This document shows positions 42,076 to 51,811 of a stretch of 64,000 nucleotides of DNA, in pieces. The position numbers and the translations under genes were made by a program. Location: positions 248,001 through 312,000 of the forward strand of contig NZ_VTGX01000003.1 of the NCBI RefSeq assembly GCF_009729095.1, written 5' to 3'. How positions within the stretch are numbered: position 1 is the first letter of the stretch; every line of letters begins with the position of its first letter. This DNA comes from Mycolicibacterium sp. CBMA 247. GTDB lineage: Bacteria > Actinomycetota > Actinomycetes > Mycobacteriales > Mycobacteriaceae. The notes below the pieces were generated by a model that saw nothing but the letters and a program-made list of their open reading frames with translations, made no database searches and had not been told where the DNA came from.

Positions 42076-43224
42076 GTGACCCGCACGGATCTTTCACCGC
42101 TGGCCTGGCTGGCCGACGTCGAACACCAGCGCCGGCAGGCCGGGCTTCGCCGCGAGCTGCGCACCCGCCCCGCCGTGGCGACCGAACTGGACCTGGCCTC
42201 CAACGACTATCTGGGGTTGTCGCAACACCCGGAGGTCCTCGACGGCGGCATCGAAGCCCTGCGTACCTGGGGTGCGGGTGCGGGTGGTTCCCGGCTGGTC
42301 ACCGGAAACACCGAGCTGCATGAAGGGTTCGAAGCCGCCCTGGCGACGTTTGTCGGAGCCGAGTCGGCGCTGGTCTTCTCCTCGGGCTACACCGCCAACC
42401 TCGGCGCGGTCGTCGCGTTGTCCGGCCCCGGCTCGCTGCTGGTGTCCGACGCCCTCACCCATGCCTCTCTGGTGGACGCATGCCGGCTGTCCCGCGCGCG
42501 GGTGACCGTCACGCCGCATCGCGACGTCGACGCGGTCGAGGCCGCGCTGTCGGCGCGCGTCGAGGAACGCGCGGTGGTGCTGACGGAATCCGTGTTCAGC
42601 GCCGACGGGGTGCTGGCACCGCTGCGCGAGCTGCACGCGGTCTGCCGACGCCACGGCGCGTTGTTGCTCGTCGACGAGGCGCACGGCCTCGGCGTGCGCG
42701 GCCCGGGCGGGCAGGGCCTGCTGTACGAGGCCGGCCTGGCCGGGGCGCCGGACGTGGTGATGACGACGACGCTGTCGAAGGCGCTGGGCAGCCAGGGCGG
42801 AGTGGTGCTCGGCCCGGAGGTGGTGCGCGCTCACCTGATCGATGCGGCCCGCCCGTTCATCTTCGACACCGGGCTGGCCCCGGCGGCCGTCGGTGCGGCG
42901 TGGGCCGCGCTGCGGGTGCTGATCGCCGAACCGCGGCGAGCCCAGGCCGTGTTGAACCATGCCGCCGAACTGGCCCGGATTTCCGGCGATACTGCGGTGC
43001 CGGACTCCGCGGTCGTCTCGGTGATCCTCGGCGAGCCCGAGGTCGCGGTGGCCGCCGCCGCAGCCTGCCTGGACCGTGGCGTGCGGGTCGGGTGCTTCCG
43101 CCCGCCGACGGTTCCCGAGGGCACCTCGCGGCTGCGCTTGACCGCCAGGGCGTCATTGACCGCCGACGAGATGGACCTGGCCCGCCAGGTGTTGACCGAG
43201 GTTCTGTCCAAGGCCCGGTCGTGA
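42076..43224 (+). CDS. bioF: 8-amino-7-oxononanoate synthase
   Basis: PLP enzyme that joins pimeloyl thioester and alanine to KAPA; 382 residues. DLASNDYLGLSQHP, GAGAGGSRLVTGNT, LLVDEAHGLGVRGPGGQG and the PLP lysine block TTTLSKALGSQGG are all present. The GTG at 42076 is chosen because AGAGGAG lies six bases upstream. It overlaps bioD by four bases (GTGA). Controlled by the BioQ box upstream. Confidence 0.96.
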   Translation: MTRTDLSPLAWLADVEHQRRQAGLRRELRTRPAVATELDLASNDYLGLSQHPEVLDGGIEALRTWGAGAGGSRLVTGNTELHEGFEAALATFVGAESALVFSSGYTANLGAVVALSGPGSLLVSDALTHASLVDACRLSRARVTVTPHRDVDAVEAALSARVEERAVVLTESVFSADGVLAPLRELHAVCRRHGALLLVDEAHGLGVRGPGGQGLLYEAGLAGAPDVVMTTTLSKALGSQGGVVLGPEVVRAHLIDAARPFIFDTGLAPAAVGAAWAALRVLIAEPRRAQAVLNHAAELARISGDTAVPDSAVVSVILGEPEVAVAAAAACLDRGVRVGCFRPPTVPEGTSRLRLTARASLTADEMDLARQVLTEVLSKARS

Positions 43225-43898
43225 GCACGCTGGTCGTCACCGGTACCGACACCGGCGTCGGGAAGACGGTGACGACCGCCGCGTTGGCCTGCGCAGCCCG
43301 CCTGGCCGGCCTGGAGGTCGCGGTGTGCAAACCCGTGCAGACCGGAACCGTCGACGGCGACAACGACCTTGCTGAGGTAAGCCGGCTGTCCGGGGTGGGC
43401 AACCTGCACGGGGGATGGCGTTATCCGGAACCACTGGCCCCGGTCGCGGCCGCGCGCCGGGCCGGGCTTGCGCTGCCGACGCGCGCTGAGTTGGTGGATG
43501 CGGTGCGCGCCGCCGAGGTCGCCGACGGGCTGACCCTCGTCGAAGGTGCGGGGGGCCTCCTGGTTGAGCTGGGTGCCGACGGTGTCACCGTGCGCGATCT
43601 GGCGGCTGATCTGTCCGCCGCCGTCCTGGTGGTGGTGTCCCCGGGACTGGGAACGCTGAACCACACCGCATTGACCTTGGAATCACTTGCTGGGCAAGGG
43701 ATTCCTTGTGCTGGCCTGGTGATCGGCGCGTGGCCGGAGAACCCCGGCGTCGCGGCGTCGGGAAACCGGGATGCGCTGGCGAAGCTGGCGCCGGTGCGTG
43801 CCGTGCTGCCCGCGGGCGCCGGCGGCGCCCGGGCCGAAGAATTCGAGGCGTCGTGTGCCGGCATGTTCGACCTGGACTGGCTGACCGGCCTGATCTGA
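43221..43898 (+). CDS. bioD: Dethiobiotin synthetase
   Basis: ATP-dependent carboxylation of diaminopelargonate to dethiobiotin; 225 residues. The P-loop is GTDTGVGKT (residues 8-16), followed by CKPVQTG and VEGAGGLLVEL. The GTG start overlaps the bioF stop by four bases, so the two are translationally coupled. It continues into the 2H phosphoesterase gene after one base. Confidence 0.95.
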   Translation: MSTLVVTGTDTGVGKTVTTAALACAARLAGLEVAVCKPVQTGTVDGDNDLAEVSRLSGVGNLHGGWRYPEPLAPVAAARRAGLALPTRAELVDAVRAAEVADGLTLVEGAGGLLVELGADGVTVRDLAADLSAAVLVVVSPGLGTLNHTALTLESLAGQGIPCAGLVIGAWPENPGVAASGNRDALAKLAPVRAVLPAGAGGARAEEFEASCAGMFDLDWLTGLI

Positions 43899-43899
43899 C

Positions 43900-44409
43900 A
43901 TGGTGCACTCCGTGGAGCTGGTCTTCGACCCGGACACCGAATCCGTGGTCCGCGGAATCTGGGATGCGCTGCGCGACGCGGACATCCCCAGCCAGGCGCC
44001 TGCCGGCCGACCACACACGACGCTGACCGTCGCGCAGCACATCGACGCCCAGGCCGAGGCCGTGCTGCAGGAATTGGTGGACCGATTCCCGCTACCGTGC
44101 CGGCTCGGCCCGACGCTGATCTTCGGGCGTTCGGCCGGAGTGCTGGCACGGCTCCTGATACCGACCGACGAGCTGCTCGATATGCAGGCCGATGTCTATC
44201 GGCTGTGTCTGCCGTACATGAATCCGGCCCCGCTGCCGCACGCCGAACCGGGGCAGTGGACTCCGCATGTCACGCTGGCCCGGCGGGTCGCTCCCGCCAG
44301 GCTGGTCACAGCCGTGCGGATAGCCGGACGGCCCGCTGAGATCGTCGGCCGCGTGACCGGATTGCGGCATTGGGACGGCGACAAGCGCGTGGAACACCTG
44401 ATCGGCTGA
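43900..44409 (+). CDS. 2H phosphoesterase (2'-5' RNA ligase-like)
   Basis: A 169-residue protein with the two HxTx motifs of the 2H superfamily: HTTL at residues 39-42 and HVTL at 123-126. The domain size and the spacing fit the 2'-5' RNA ligase-like group, which hydrolyse or form cyclic phosphate bonds in RNA or nucleotides. It is the last gene of bioF-bioD, and a similar gene follows bioD in M. tuberculosis, but no link to biotin chemistry is evident. Confidence 0.8.
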   Translation: MVHSVELVFDPDTESVVRGIWDALRDADIPSQAPAGRPHTTLTVAQHIDAQAEAVLQELVDRFPLPCRLGPTLIFGRSAGVLARLLIPTDELLDMQADVYRLCLPYMNPAPLPHAEPGQWTPHVTLARRVAPARLVTAVRIAGRPAEIVGRVTGLRHWDGDKRVEHLIG

Positions 44410-44435
44410 TCGGGTGCGAAACAATCCTGGCAGCG

Positions 44436-45038
44436 CTACAGGATGTCGCGTCCGGAGCTGAGCGTGCTGGCGCCCCGCACAGCCAACCCGTCGACAAGCA
44501 ATTGCAGACCGAAGGCGAACTGCCGGGACGTGTCGCGATTGAGCACCGACTGCTCGTCGGTCAGCGCACCCGCGGCGTCCCACTGAAGCCGGGACTGTTC
44601 GTCGGCGGTGAAGCCGAGCACGAAATACAGCACCGTCCGGGCGGCCAACGCGTCATCCGGTGAGGTCACGCCGGCCCGCTGGGCGGCATGGGCGAGCTGG
44701 GCGACGATCTCGGTGGCGATCTGTGACTGCCCGGCCGCGAAGCTGGACGAGACCAATTCGGCGCCGTCGGTGTGCGACAGCAGTGCATCGCGCAACGCCA
44801 CACAGGTCTGGTGGATTCGGCCCGGCCAGGCCGAGGTACTGGCCTCGGTGCGAACAGGCTGCAGGATGCGGTCGGCGACAGCGCCGAGCAGTTCCTGCTT
44901 GTTCGCGAAATGCCAGTACAACGCGCCCGGGCTGACTTTGAGCTCACGGGCCAGGCGCCGCATCGTCAGGTCGGCGATGCCGTAGTTGTCCAGGATGGCC
45001 GTCGCCGCATCCACCACGTCGGGTTTGTGGAGTTGCAC
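44436..45038 (-). CDS. bioQ: TetR-family biotin repressor BioQ
   Basis: A 200-residue TetR protein. The HTH is LTMRRLARELKVSPGALYWHFANKQELLGAV; the rest is a helical effector domain. The GTG at 45038 lies six bases after a TAGGGT -10 box (leaderless). It is divergent from bioB with a BioQ palindrome in between, and an identical palindrome precedes bioFD. In mycobacteria BioQ represses bio genes and itself. The effector is not visible from sequence. Confidence 0.88.
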   Translation of the reverse strand: MQLHKPDVVDAATAILDNYGIADLTMRRLARELKVSPGALYWHFANKQELLGAVADRILQPVRTEASTSAWPGRIHQTCVALRDALLSHTDGAELVSSSFAAGQSQIATEIVAQLAHAAQRAGVTSPDDALAARTVLYFVLGFTADEQSRLQWDAAGALTDEQSVLNRDTSRQFAFGLQLLVDGLAVRGASTLSSGRDIL

Positions 45039-45044
45039 ACCGTT

Positions 45045-45050
45045 ACCCTA
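45045..45050 (-). promoter_or_regulatory. -10 box (TAGGGT) of bioQ
   Basis: TAGGGT on the minus strand, six bases before the GTG at 45038 and three bases from the BioQ box, so bound BioQ would block it. Confidence 0.6.
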
Positions 45051-45053
45051 GCC

Positions 45054-45066
45054 TGAACGGTGTTCA
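45054..45066. promoter_or_regulatory. BioQ box between bioQ and bioB
   Basis: TGAAC-GGT-GTTCA, identical to the box at 42012-42024. The identity with the bioF region covers CCTGAACGGTGTTCAATTGT and continues CGGCAC, well beyond the palindrome itself. Confidence 0.88.
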
Positions 45067-45068
45067 AT

Positions 45069-45085
45069 TGTCGGCACCGCCGACA
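45069..45085. repeat. Inverted repeat TGTCGGC-ACC-GCCGACA after the BioQ box
   Basis: Perfect seven-base arms around ACC, two bases after the BioQ box and 35 bases before the bioB start. As RNA it would be a strong hairpin; as DNA it could be a second operator. It matches the element at 42027-42044. Confidence 0.6.
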
Positions 45086-45119
45086 GGTTGAGTTTGACGA
45101 TCCACAGGAGGGCGTTTCG

Positions 45120-46127
45120 GTGACGCAGGCAGCCGTAGATGTATTGGGCATGGCACGCGAGCAGGTTCTGGAGCGCGGCGTCGGCCTCGACCGGGATCAG
45201 ACGCTGCAGGTGCTGCAGCTGCCCGATGACCAGCTCGAGGAGCTGCTGGCCCTGGCCCATGAGGTCCGGATGAAGTGGTGTGGCCCCGAGGTAGAGGTCG
45301 AGGGCATCATCAGCCTCAAGACCGGCGGCTGCCCGGAGGATTGCCACTTCTGCTCGCAGTCGGGTCTGTTCGCCTCTCCGGTGCGTAGCGCCTGGCTGGA
45401 CATCCCGAGCCTGGTCGAGGCGGCCAAGCAGACCGCCAAGACCGGCGCCACCGAGTTCTGCATCGTGGCCGCGGTGCGCGGCCCCGACGAGCGACTGCTG
45501 GCCCAGGTGGCCGCGGGCATCGAGGCGATCCGCAACGAGGTCGACATCCAGATCGCCTGCTCCCTTGGCATGCTGAACCAGGAGCAGGTGGACCGCCTCA
45601 AGGACATGGGCGTGCACCGCTACAACCACAACCTGGAGACCGCGCAGTCGTTCTTCCCCAACGTGGTCACCACCCACTCCTGGGAAGAGCGCTGGGGCAC
45701 GTTGGAGATGGTGCGCGAGGCCGGTATGGAGGTGTGCTGCGGCGGCATCCTGGGCATGGGGGAGACGCTGGAGCAGCGTGCCGAGTTCGCCGCCAACCTG
45801 GCCGAGCTGGATCCGCACGAGGTGCCGCTGAACTTCCTCAACCCGCGCCCGGGAACGCCGTTCGGCGATCTCGAGGTGCTGCCGGCCGCTGAGGCGCTCA
45901 AGGCGGTGGCCGCGTTCCGGCTGGCGCTGCCGCGCACCATGCTGCGCTTCGCCGGGGGCCGCGAGATCACCCTCGGTGACCTCGGAGCCAAGCAGGGCAT
46001 CCTGGGCGGCATCAACGCCGTCATCGTCGGCAACTACCTGACCACGCTGGGCCGGCCGGCCGAGTCGGACCTGGAATTGCTCGACGATCTGCAGATGCCG
46101 ATCAAGGCGCTCAACGCCAGCCTGTAG
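45120..46127 (+). CDS. bioB: Biotin synthase
   Basis: Radical SAM enzyme that inserts sulfur into dethiobiotin; 335 residues. The CxxxCxxC cluster motif is CPEDCHFC (Cys71, Cys75, Cys78), with KTGGCPEDC before it and CSLGMLNQEQ and NLETAQSFF later. The GTG at 45120 is chosen because AGGAGG lies eight bases upstream; the longer frame would start in the BioQ box. It forms an operon with bsaP and a DUF2567 gene. Confidence 0.96.
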   Translation: MTQAAVDVLGMAREQVLERGVGLDRDQTLQVLQLPDDQLEELLALAHEVRMKWCGPEVEVEGIISLKTGGCPEDCHFCSQSGLFASPVRSAWLDIPSLVEAAKQTAKTGATEFCIVAAVRGPDERLLAQVAAGIEAIRNEVDIQIACSLGMLNQEQVDRLKDMGVHRYNHNLETAQSFFPNVVTTHSWEERWGTLEMVREAGMEVCCGGILGMGETLEQRAEFAANLAELDPHEVPLNFLNPRPGTPFGDLEVLPAAEALKAVAAFRLALPRTMLRFAGGREITLGDLGAKQGILGGINAVIVGNYLTTLGRPAESDLELLDDLQMPIKALNASL

Positions 46128-46138
46128 AACTGGTGGTG

Positions 46139-46378
46139 ATGGTTCACGATTTGCCCGCGCCCGTCGGCGCCGGCCTATACAACGTCTACACGGGGGTCCA
46201 GGCCGATGCGGCGGACGGAAGTGTGGTTCCCACCGCGGCCCAGCTCGGCCTGGAACCACCCCGGTTCTGCGCCGAGTGTGGCCGCCGGATGATCGTCCAG
46301 GTGCGGCCCACCGGGTGGTGGGCCAAGTGTTCGCGGCATGGGCAGGTGGATTCGACGGACCTGGATACGCGGCGATGA
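46139..46378 (+). CDS. bsaP: Biotin synthase auxiliary protein BsaP
   Basis: A 79-residue protein directly after bioB. It has RFCAECGRRM and AKCSRHG, so Cys-x2-Cys and Cys-x2-His pairs that could bind a metal or Fe-S cluster, plus GLYNVYTGV near the N-terminus. The small gene after bioB in mycobacteria (M. tuberculosis Rv1590) is described as an auxiliary protein needed by mycobacterial BioB; position, size and motif agree. The start is ATG 46139 (two GTG codons at 46133 and 46136 are alternatives). Its stop overlaps the next ATG (ATGA). Confidence 0.8.
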   Translation: MVHDLPAPVGAGLYNVYTGVQADAADGSVVPTAAQLGLEPPRFCAECGRRMIVQVRPTGWWAKCSRHGQVDSTDLDTRR

Positions 46379-46440
46379 GCCTCTCGGGCGAAGAGCAGAA
46401 GGTCGAGATGAGCCTCTCGGGCGCAGAACAGACGGCCGAG
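46375..46440 (+). repeat. 33-bp tandem repeat duplicating the start codon
   Basis: Two 33-bp units, 46375-46407 and 46408-46440, each begin ATGAGCCTCTCGGGCG and encode MSLSG(E/A)EQ(K/T)(V/A)E. The units differ at a few bases. Either copy could start translation. Confidence 0.85.
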
Positions 46441-47091
46441 ATGAATCCGACGCAGCCAGCCGATGTCCCTGGCGCACCGCGAGTTTCGCGGCAGCGGGCG
46501 GTGATGATCGTGATGGCTGGCCTTGCGGTAGCCGGTGCCGTGCTCGGCGCGCTGTGGGCCTGGCTGGCCCCCGGGGTGCACGGAGTGGTGGCGTTGGCCC
46601 GTAGCGGTGACCGGGTGCACGCTTATCTCGGCGGCGAGTCCGACCATTTCTTCACGGCGGCGTTCATTTTCGTCGGGATGCTCGTTGTCTTGGCGGTCGT
46701 GGCCGCGGTGGCGCTGTGGCAGTGGACCCCGCATCGCGGGCCGGCCCTGGTCGCCGCGTTGGCCGCGGGTTGTGCGTTGGCCACGGCGGTGGCAGCCGGC
46801 GTCGGTGCGGCGCTGGCCCGCTGGCGGTTCGGCTCGTTGGACATCGCAGGTGCCCCGGTCACCCCGGAAAACCGCGTCCACTACGTCGTGGAAGCCGCAT
46901 CAGTCTTCTTCGGGCACTCGCCGCTGCAGATCGCAGGCACCATCCTGTTCCCGGCGGCGATAGCGGCGATGGTTTACGCGTTGATCGCGGTCTCGACGGC
47001 GCGCGACGATCTGGGCGCCTGGCCGCCTCAGGAGACGCGCTTGCCGTTACCGCCGATCAGAGCGGACGTCGCCGGACCGTCCGCCCCATAG
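46375..47091 (+). CDS. DUF2567-type membrane protein with duplicated N-terminus
   Basis: A 238-residue protein with about four membrane helices (AVMIVMAGLAVAGAVLGALW; FIFVGMLVVLAVVAAVALW; LAAGCALATAVAAGV; ILFPAAIAAMVYALIAV), like the DUF2567 gene after bioB in other mycobacteria. The ATG overlaps the bsaP stop. Its first 22 residues are a tandem copy: MSLSGEEQKVE then MSLSGAEQTAE, followed by MNPT. The 3' end overlaps the convergent lipase gene by 35 bases. Function unknown. Confidence 0.72.
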   Translation: MSLSGEEQKVEMSLSGAEQTAEMNPTQPADVPGAPRVSRQRAVMIVMAGLAVAGAVLGALWAWLAPGVHGVVALARSGDRVHAYLGGESDHFFTAAFIFVGMLVVLAVVAAVALWQWTPHRGPALVAALAAGCALATAVAAGVGAALARWRFGSLDIAGAPVTPENRVHYVVEAASVFFGHSPLQIAGTILFPAAIAAMVYALIAVSTARDDLGAWPPQETRLPLPPIRADVAGPSAP

Positions 47092-48388
47092 CGACCTTGG
47101 CGGTGATTCCGGCCAGTCGCGCCATGCCCACGTAGGTCATCGGGTTGAGCAGCGTCGGCCACTTGGACCGCACCAGGTTGGCGGTCAGCGGGCGGTCGGC
47201 GAACCGGTCGGTCAGCCAGCGCAGCGCCATCGGGGCCGAGAACGGATGCAGCAGCAGGTGCTCGCTGAATAGATCACGGTGGTAGGTCACATCGGCGCCG
47301 CCGGCCAGATAGGTATCGGCGAGTTCATCGATGTCGGCGACCGAGATGATCTCGTCGTGCACGGCCTGCACGATCAATACGGGCGGGACCGGCACGGCCA
47401 CACCGAGTTTGGTGTCCTGGAACACTTCACTGACCTCGGGCCCGTCGAGGATCTCTTCCAGGGGCATGTCGATCAGATCGGCTATGTCGGTGCGGAACAT
47501 CCGCACCATGGCTTCCACCGTGGTCATGCGGTGCAGCCGGTCCAGGAGTTTGCGTCCCTCGGTGGTGGCGTGTTCGGCGACGACCCGGTTGAGGTTGGGA
47601 TAGATGTCGGCGAGCGCGGCCACGACGAGAGCGGGCAGTCCCGAGAACACGGTTCCGTTGAGCCGGCGGAAGGCGTTTCCGAGGTTGCCCACGGGCGAGC
47701 CGAGGACCGCGCCGACAATGTTGAGCTCGGGGGCGTAGCTGCCGGCCATCTCGGCGGCCCAGGCGCTGGCCAGCCCGCCACCGGAATATCCCCACAGGCC
47801 GATGCGCGTCGACGCTGACAGCCACAGCTGTTCGGTGGACAGCGCTGCACGCAATCCGTCGAGGACCCGATAGCCGGGCTCGTACGGCGCGCCCCACATA
47901 CCGTTGACGCCCTCATGGTCGGGGACCGAGACCGCCCAGCCCTCGGCCAGGGCGGCCGAGATCAGCAGGAGTTCGAGTTGGGCCAGCGAGCCGGTGGCCT
48001 TGGCGTGACGCCGCAGCGCGTAGGACGGGAAGCAGCGGGCCGAGATGGCGTCGATCGCGCACTGGTAGGACACCACCGGACAGTCCGGTGCGGCGTCGGG
48101 CGGGACGATCACCGTGGTGACGGCGGCTTCGGGGATGCCGTTGCGGTCGGTGGAGCGGTACAGCAGCTGCGTGGCCTGCAGGCGCTGCGGGATCAAGCCC
48201 AGAAAAGCCAGTTCTACATCCCGGCTGCGCAGCACGGTGCCGGGCTCGGCGTGCTGGAATCCCGCAGGTGGGACATAGAACGCGTCCTTGTGGGGGAGTT
48301 CGGGTCGGGCTGCCCGGTCGAGCTCCTCATGAGGTGCTCGACCGATCCATTCAGCTTCGGAGGCACTGGCCGCACTGCCCAAGTCCAT
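47057..48388 (-). CDS. Secretory-lipase-type alpha/beta hydrolase
   Basis: A 443-residue LIP-family hydrolase. The nucleophile elbow is GLWGYSGGGLASAW, with VPDHEGVNGMW before it and an Asp/His pair expected in QAVHDEIISVADIDE and LFSEHLLLHPFSA. The family cleaves ester lipids. No clear signal peptide is visible despite the family name. The ATG at 48388 has TAAGAA seven bases upstream, a weak leaderless -10. A homologous lipase lies between bioB and nadABC in M. tuberculosis. Confidence 0.82.
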   Translation of the reverse strand: MDLGSAASASEAEWIGRAPHEELDRAARPELPHKDAFYVPPAGFQHAEPGTVLRSRDVELAFLGLIPQRLQATQLLYRSTDRNGIPEAAVTTVIVPPDAAPDCPVVSYQCAIDAISARCFPSYALRRHAKATGSLAQLELLLISAALAEGWAVSVPDHEGVNGMWGAPYEPGYRVLDGLRAALSTEQLWLSASTRIGLWGYSGGGLASAWAAEMAGSYAPELNIVGAVLGSPVGNLGNAFRRLNGTVFSGLPALVVAALADIYPNLNRVVAEHATTEGRKLLDRLHRMTTVEAMVRMFRTDIADLIDMPLEEILDGPEVSEVFQDTKLGVAVPVPPVLIVQAVHDEIISVADIDELADTYLAGGADVTYHRDLFSEHLLLHPFSAPMALRWLTDRFADRPLTANLVRSKWPTLLNPMTYVGMARLAGITAKVAMGRTVRRRPL

Positions 48389-48430
48389 CCGGGCATTCTT
48401 ACTTAAGAAGGGTCTAAGAATCCAGTCGGC

Positions 48431-49123
48431 TCACCCGGGTGGGCGCAGTGCCGCGAATTCGTCGGTGACGCGGTACCGGGAGTCGGTGAACCGGTACAGC
48501 GCCGCGGGGCGTCCGCCGCTGCGGCCCGATCGAGCGGTGGTGCCGGTGCGGGTGATCACTTTGCGACGTTCCAGAACTCGCTGCAGGTTGGTGGCGTCGA
48601 CCTGGTAGCCGAGTGCGGCACTGTAGATGTCGCGCAGTGTGGAGACGGCGAATTCTTTTGGCGCCAAGGCGAATCCGATGTTGGTGTAGGAGAGTTTCGC
48701 CACCAGCCGGTTGCGTGCGTGTTGGACCATGGGGGCGTGGTCGAAGGCCATCGCGGGCAGGTTGTTGACCGGGTGCCACCTGGTGTCCGGCGGCAAGGCC
48801 GGGGTGGCGGGGGAGGGCACCAGGCCCAGGAAAGTGGACGCGATGGTGCGTATACCCGGAACCCGGACGGGATCCGAGAACACCGCCAGTTGTTCGAGGT
48901 GGGCCAGTTCTTGCACGTCAACCTTCTCGGCCAGCTGTCGTCGAACCGAACTCGTCAGATCCTCGTCGTCATCCAGCCGGCCGCCCGGCAGGGACCACTT
49001 GCCCTGCTCGGGATCCAGCGCGCGTTGCCATAGCAGCACGTTGAGTGCGGGTTGCCGAGAGTCGACGCCGCGAACCTGGAACACGGCGGCGAGCACTTCG
49101 TGCGCGGTGTTACCATGTGGCAT
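48431..49123 (-). CDS. nrtR: NrtR-type Nudix regulator of NAD synthesis
   Basis: A 230-residue regulator. An N-terminal Nudix-like domain (VLLWQRALDPEQGKWSLPGGRLDDDEDL, with a Nudix box that departs from the consensus) is followed by a winged-helix domain (TNLQRVLERRKVITRTGT). NrtR proteins repress NAD genes and release DNA on ADP-ribose-type ligands. The ATG at 49123 lies seven bases after a perfect TATAAT. It is divergent from nadABC across a perfect palindrome. The strand and position match the mycobacterial NrtR gene. Confidence 0.88.
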   Translation of the reverse strand: MPHGNTAHEVLAAVFQVRGVDSRQPALNVLLWQRALDPEQGKWSLPGGRLDDDEDLTSSVRRQLAEKVDVQELAHLEQLAVFSDPVRVPGIRTIASTFLGLVPSPATPALPPDTRWHPVNNLPAMAFDHAPMVQHARNRLVAKLSYTNIGFALAPKEFAVSTLRDIYSAALGYQVDATNLQRVLERRKVITRTGTTARSGRSGGRPAALYRFTDSRYRVTDEFAALRPPG

Positions 49124-49146
49124 GTTTTCGATTATAAGTCGAAAAC
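49124..49146. promoter_or_regulatory. NrtR operator with both -10 boxes inside
   Basis: GTTTTCGA-N7-TCGAAAAC with perfect eight-base arms. The spacer holds TATAAT read on the minus strand (49131-49136), seven bases before the nrtR ATG, and TATAAG on the plus strand (49133-49138), a candidate nadA -10. One bound repressor dimer would shut both promoters. Confidence 0.85.
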
Positions 49147-49169
49147 CTGACGAAGTGGAGGAGGTCGGC

Positions 49170-50209
<1,040 letters not shown>

Positions 50210-50213
<4 letters not shown>

Positions 50214-51811
50214 CCCCCACGGGCAACGCCCGGGGATCGAGCCGCTTCGCCTGCGGCAGTTCGACGCTGTGGCAACAGCGCGCTGACGTCGTCGTGATCG
50301 GTACCGGGGTCGCGGGCCTGGTGGCAGCACTGGCCGCGCACCGCCGCGGCCGGCGGGTGGTGGTACTGAGCAAGGCCCGCGAGACCGCGACCTTCCATGC
50401 CCAGGGCGGGATTGCCGTGGTGCTACCGGATTCTGACGATTCCATCGAGGCACACGTTGCCGATACGGTCGCCGCCGGCGGCGGGCTGTGCGATCCGGAT
50501 GCGGTGCGCTCCATCGTCGCGGCCGGGTATGACGCGGTGGCCGACCTGGTGGCCGACGGCGCCCAGTTCGACGAGGCCACTCCGGGGCGCTGGGCGCTGA
50601 CCCGCGAGGGCGGCCACACCCGGCGCCGCATCATTCACGCCGGGGGCGACGCCACCGGGGCCGAGGTCCAGCGCGCCCTCGATTCCGCGGCGGCCAACCT
50701 CGACATCCGCCGCGACCATGTGGCGTATGAGATCCTGCGCGACGCCACCGCGGTGACCGGGGTACTGGTCCGCAATGAGGACGGACCGGGCATCGTTCAC
50801 GCGCCATCGGTCATCCTGGCCACCGGGGGCCTCGGTCACGTGTACGCGGCCACCACCAACCCCAGCGGCTCGACCGGCGACGGCATCGCCCTGGCGCTGT
50901 GGGCCGGGGTTCCGGTCCGTGACATCGAGTTCGTCCAGTTCCATCCGACGATGCTGTACGCCGAGAACGGCGGTGGGCGTCGCCCGCTCATCACCGAAGC
51001 GCTACGCGGTGAAGGCGCCATACTCGTTGACTCGCAAGGTAATTCGGTGACTGAAGGCGTGCATCCGATGGGGGATCTGGCCCCGCGCGATGTGGTGGCC
51101 GCGGCCATCGATGCCCGGTTGAGCGCCACCGGCGACCCGTGCGTGTACCTCGACGCCCGTGGTGTCGCCCAGTTCACCAGTCGGTTTCCCACGGTCGCGG
51201 CGGCATGCGCGGCGGCCGGCGTCGATCCGACCCGCCAACCTATCCCGGTGGTGCCCGGTGCCCATTACAGCTGCGGCGGCGTGGTCACCGACGTGCACGG
51301 ACGCACCGAATTGCCCGGTCTTTTCGCCGCGGGCGAAGTGGCCCGCACGGGTATGCACGGGGCCAACCGGTTGGCCTCCAACAGCCTGCTGGAAGGACTG
51401 GTCGTGGGTGGCCGGGCCGGCCGCGCCGCCGCCGAACACGCCAACGCGGCAGGCTCGGTGCGCGCGCAAGCCCCGCAGGACCGCCGGCATGATTCTGTTG
51501 ACCGAGATGTCCTGCAGCACGCCATGTCCGAACACGCCTCGGTGGTCCGCGATGCGGACGGTCTGGGCCGACTCGACGACATCCTGGCCGGCGCACGATC
51601 GGTGCAACCCGCCGGCCGGCAGATGTTCGAGGACGCGGCCCTCACCGCGACCGCCCGCGCGATTGCCGTCGCAGCCCTGGCCCGAACCGAAAGCCGCGGC
51701 TGCCACCATCGCGGCGACCACCCCGAAACCGACCCCGCCCAGGAGCATTCCGTGACGATTCGCGCCATTGCCGGCCGTCCCGCCCTCGACACCCCGACGG
51801 CGGTGTGCTGA
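50210..51811 (+). CDS. nadB: L-aspartate oxidase
   Basis: FAD enzyme that oxidises aspartate to iminoaspartate for NadA; 533 residues. The dinucleotide fold is VVVIGTGVAGLVAALAA; ATFHAQGGIAVVL, TGGLGHVYAATTNP and HGANRLASNSLLEGLVVG are succinate-dehydrogenase-flavoprotein-type blocks. The ATG overlaps the nadA stop by four bases and its own stop overlaps the nadC ATG by one base. Confidence 0.95.
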
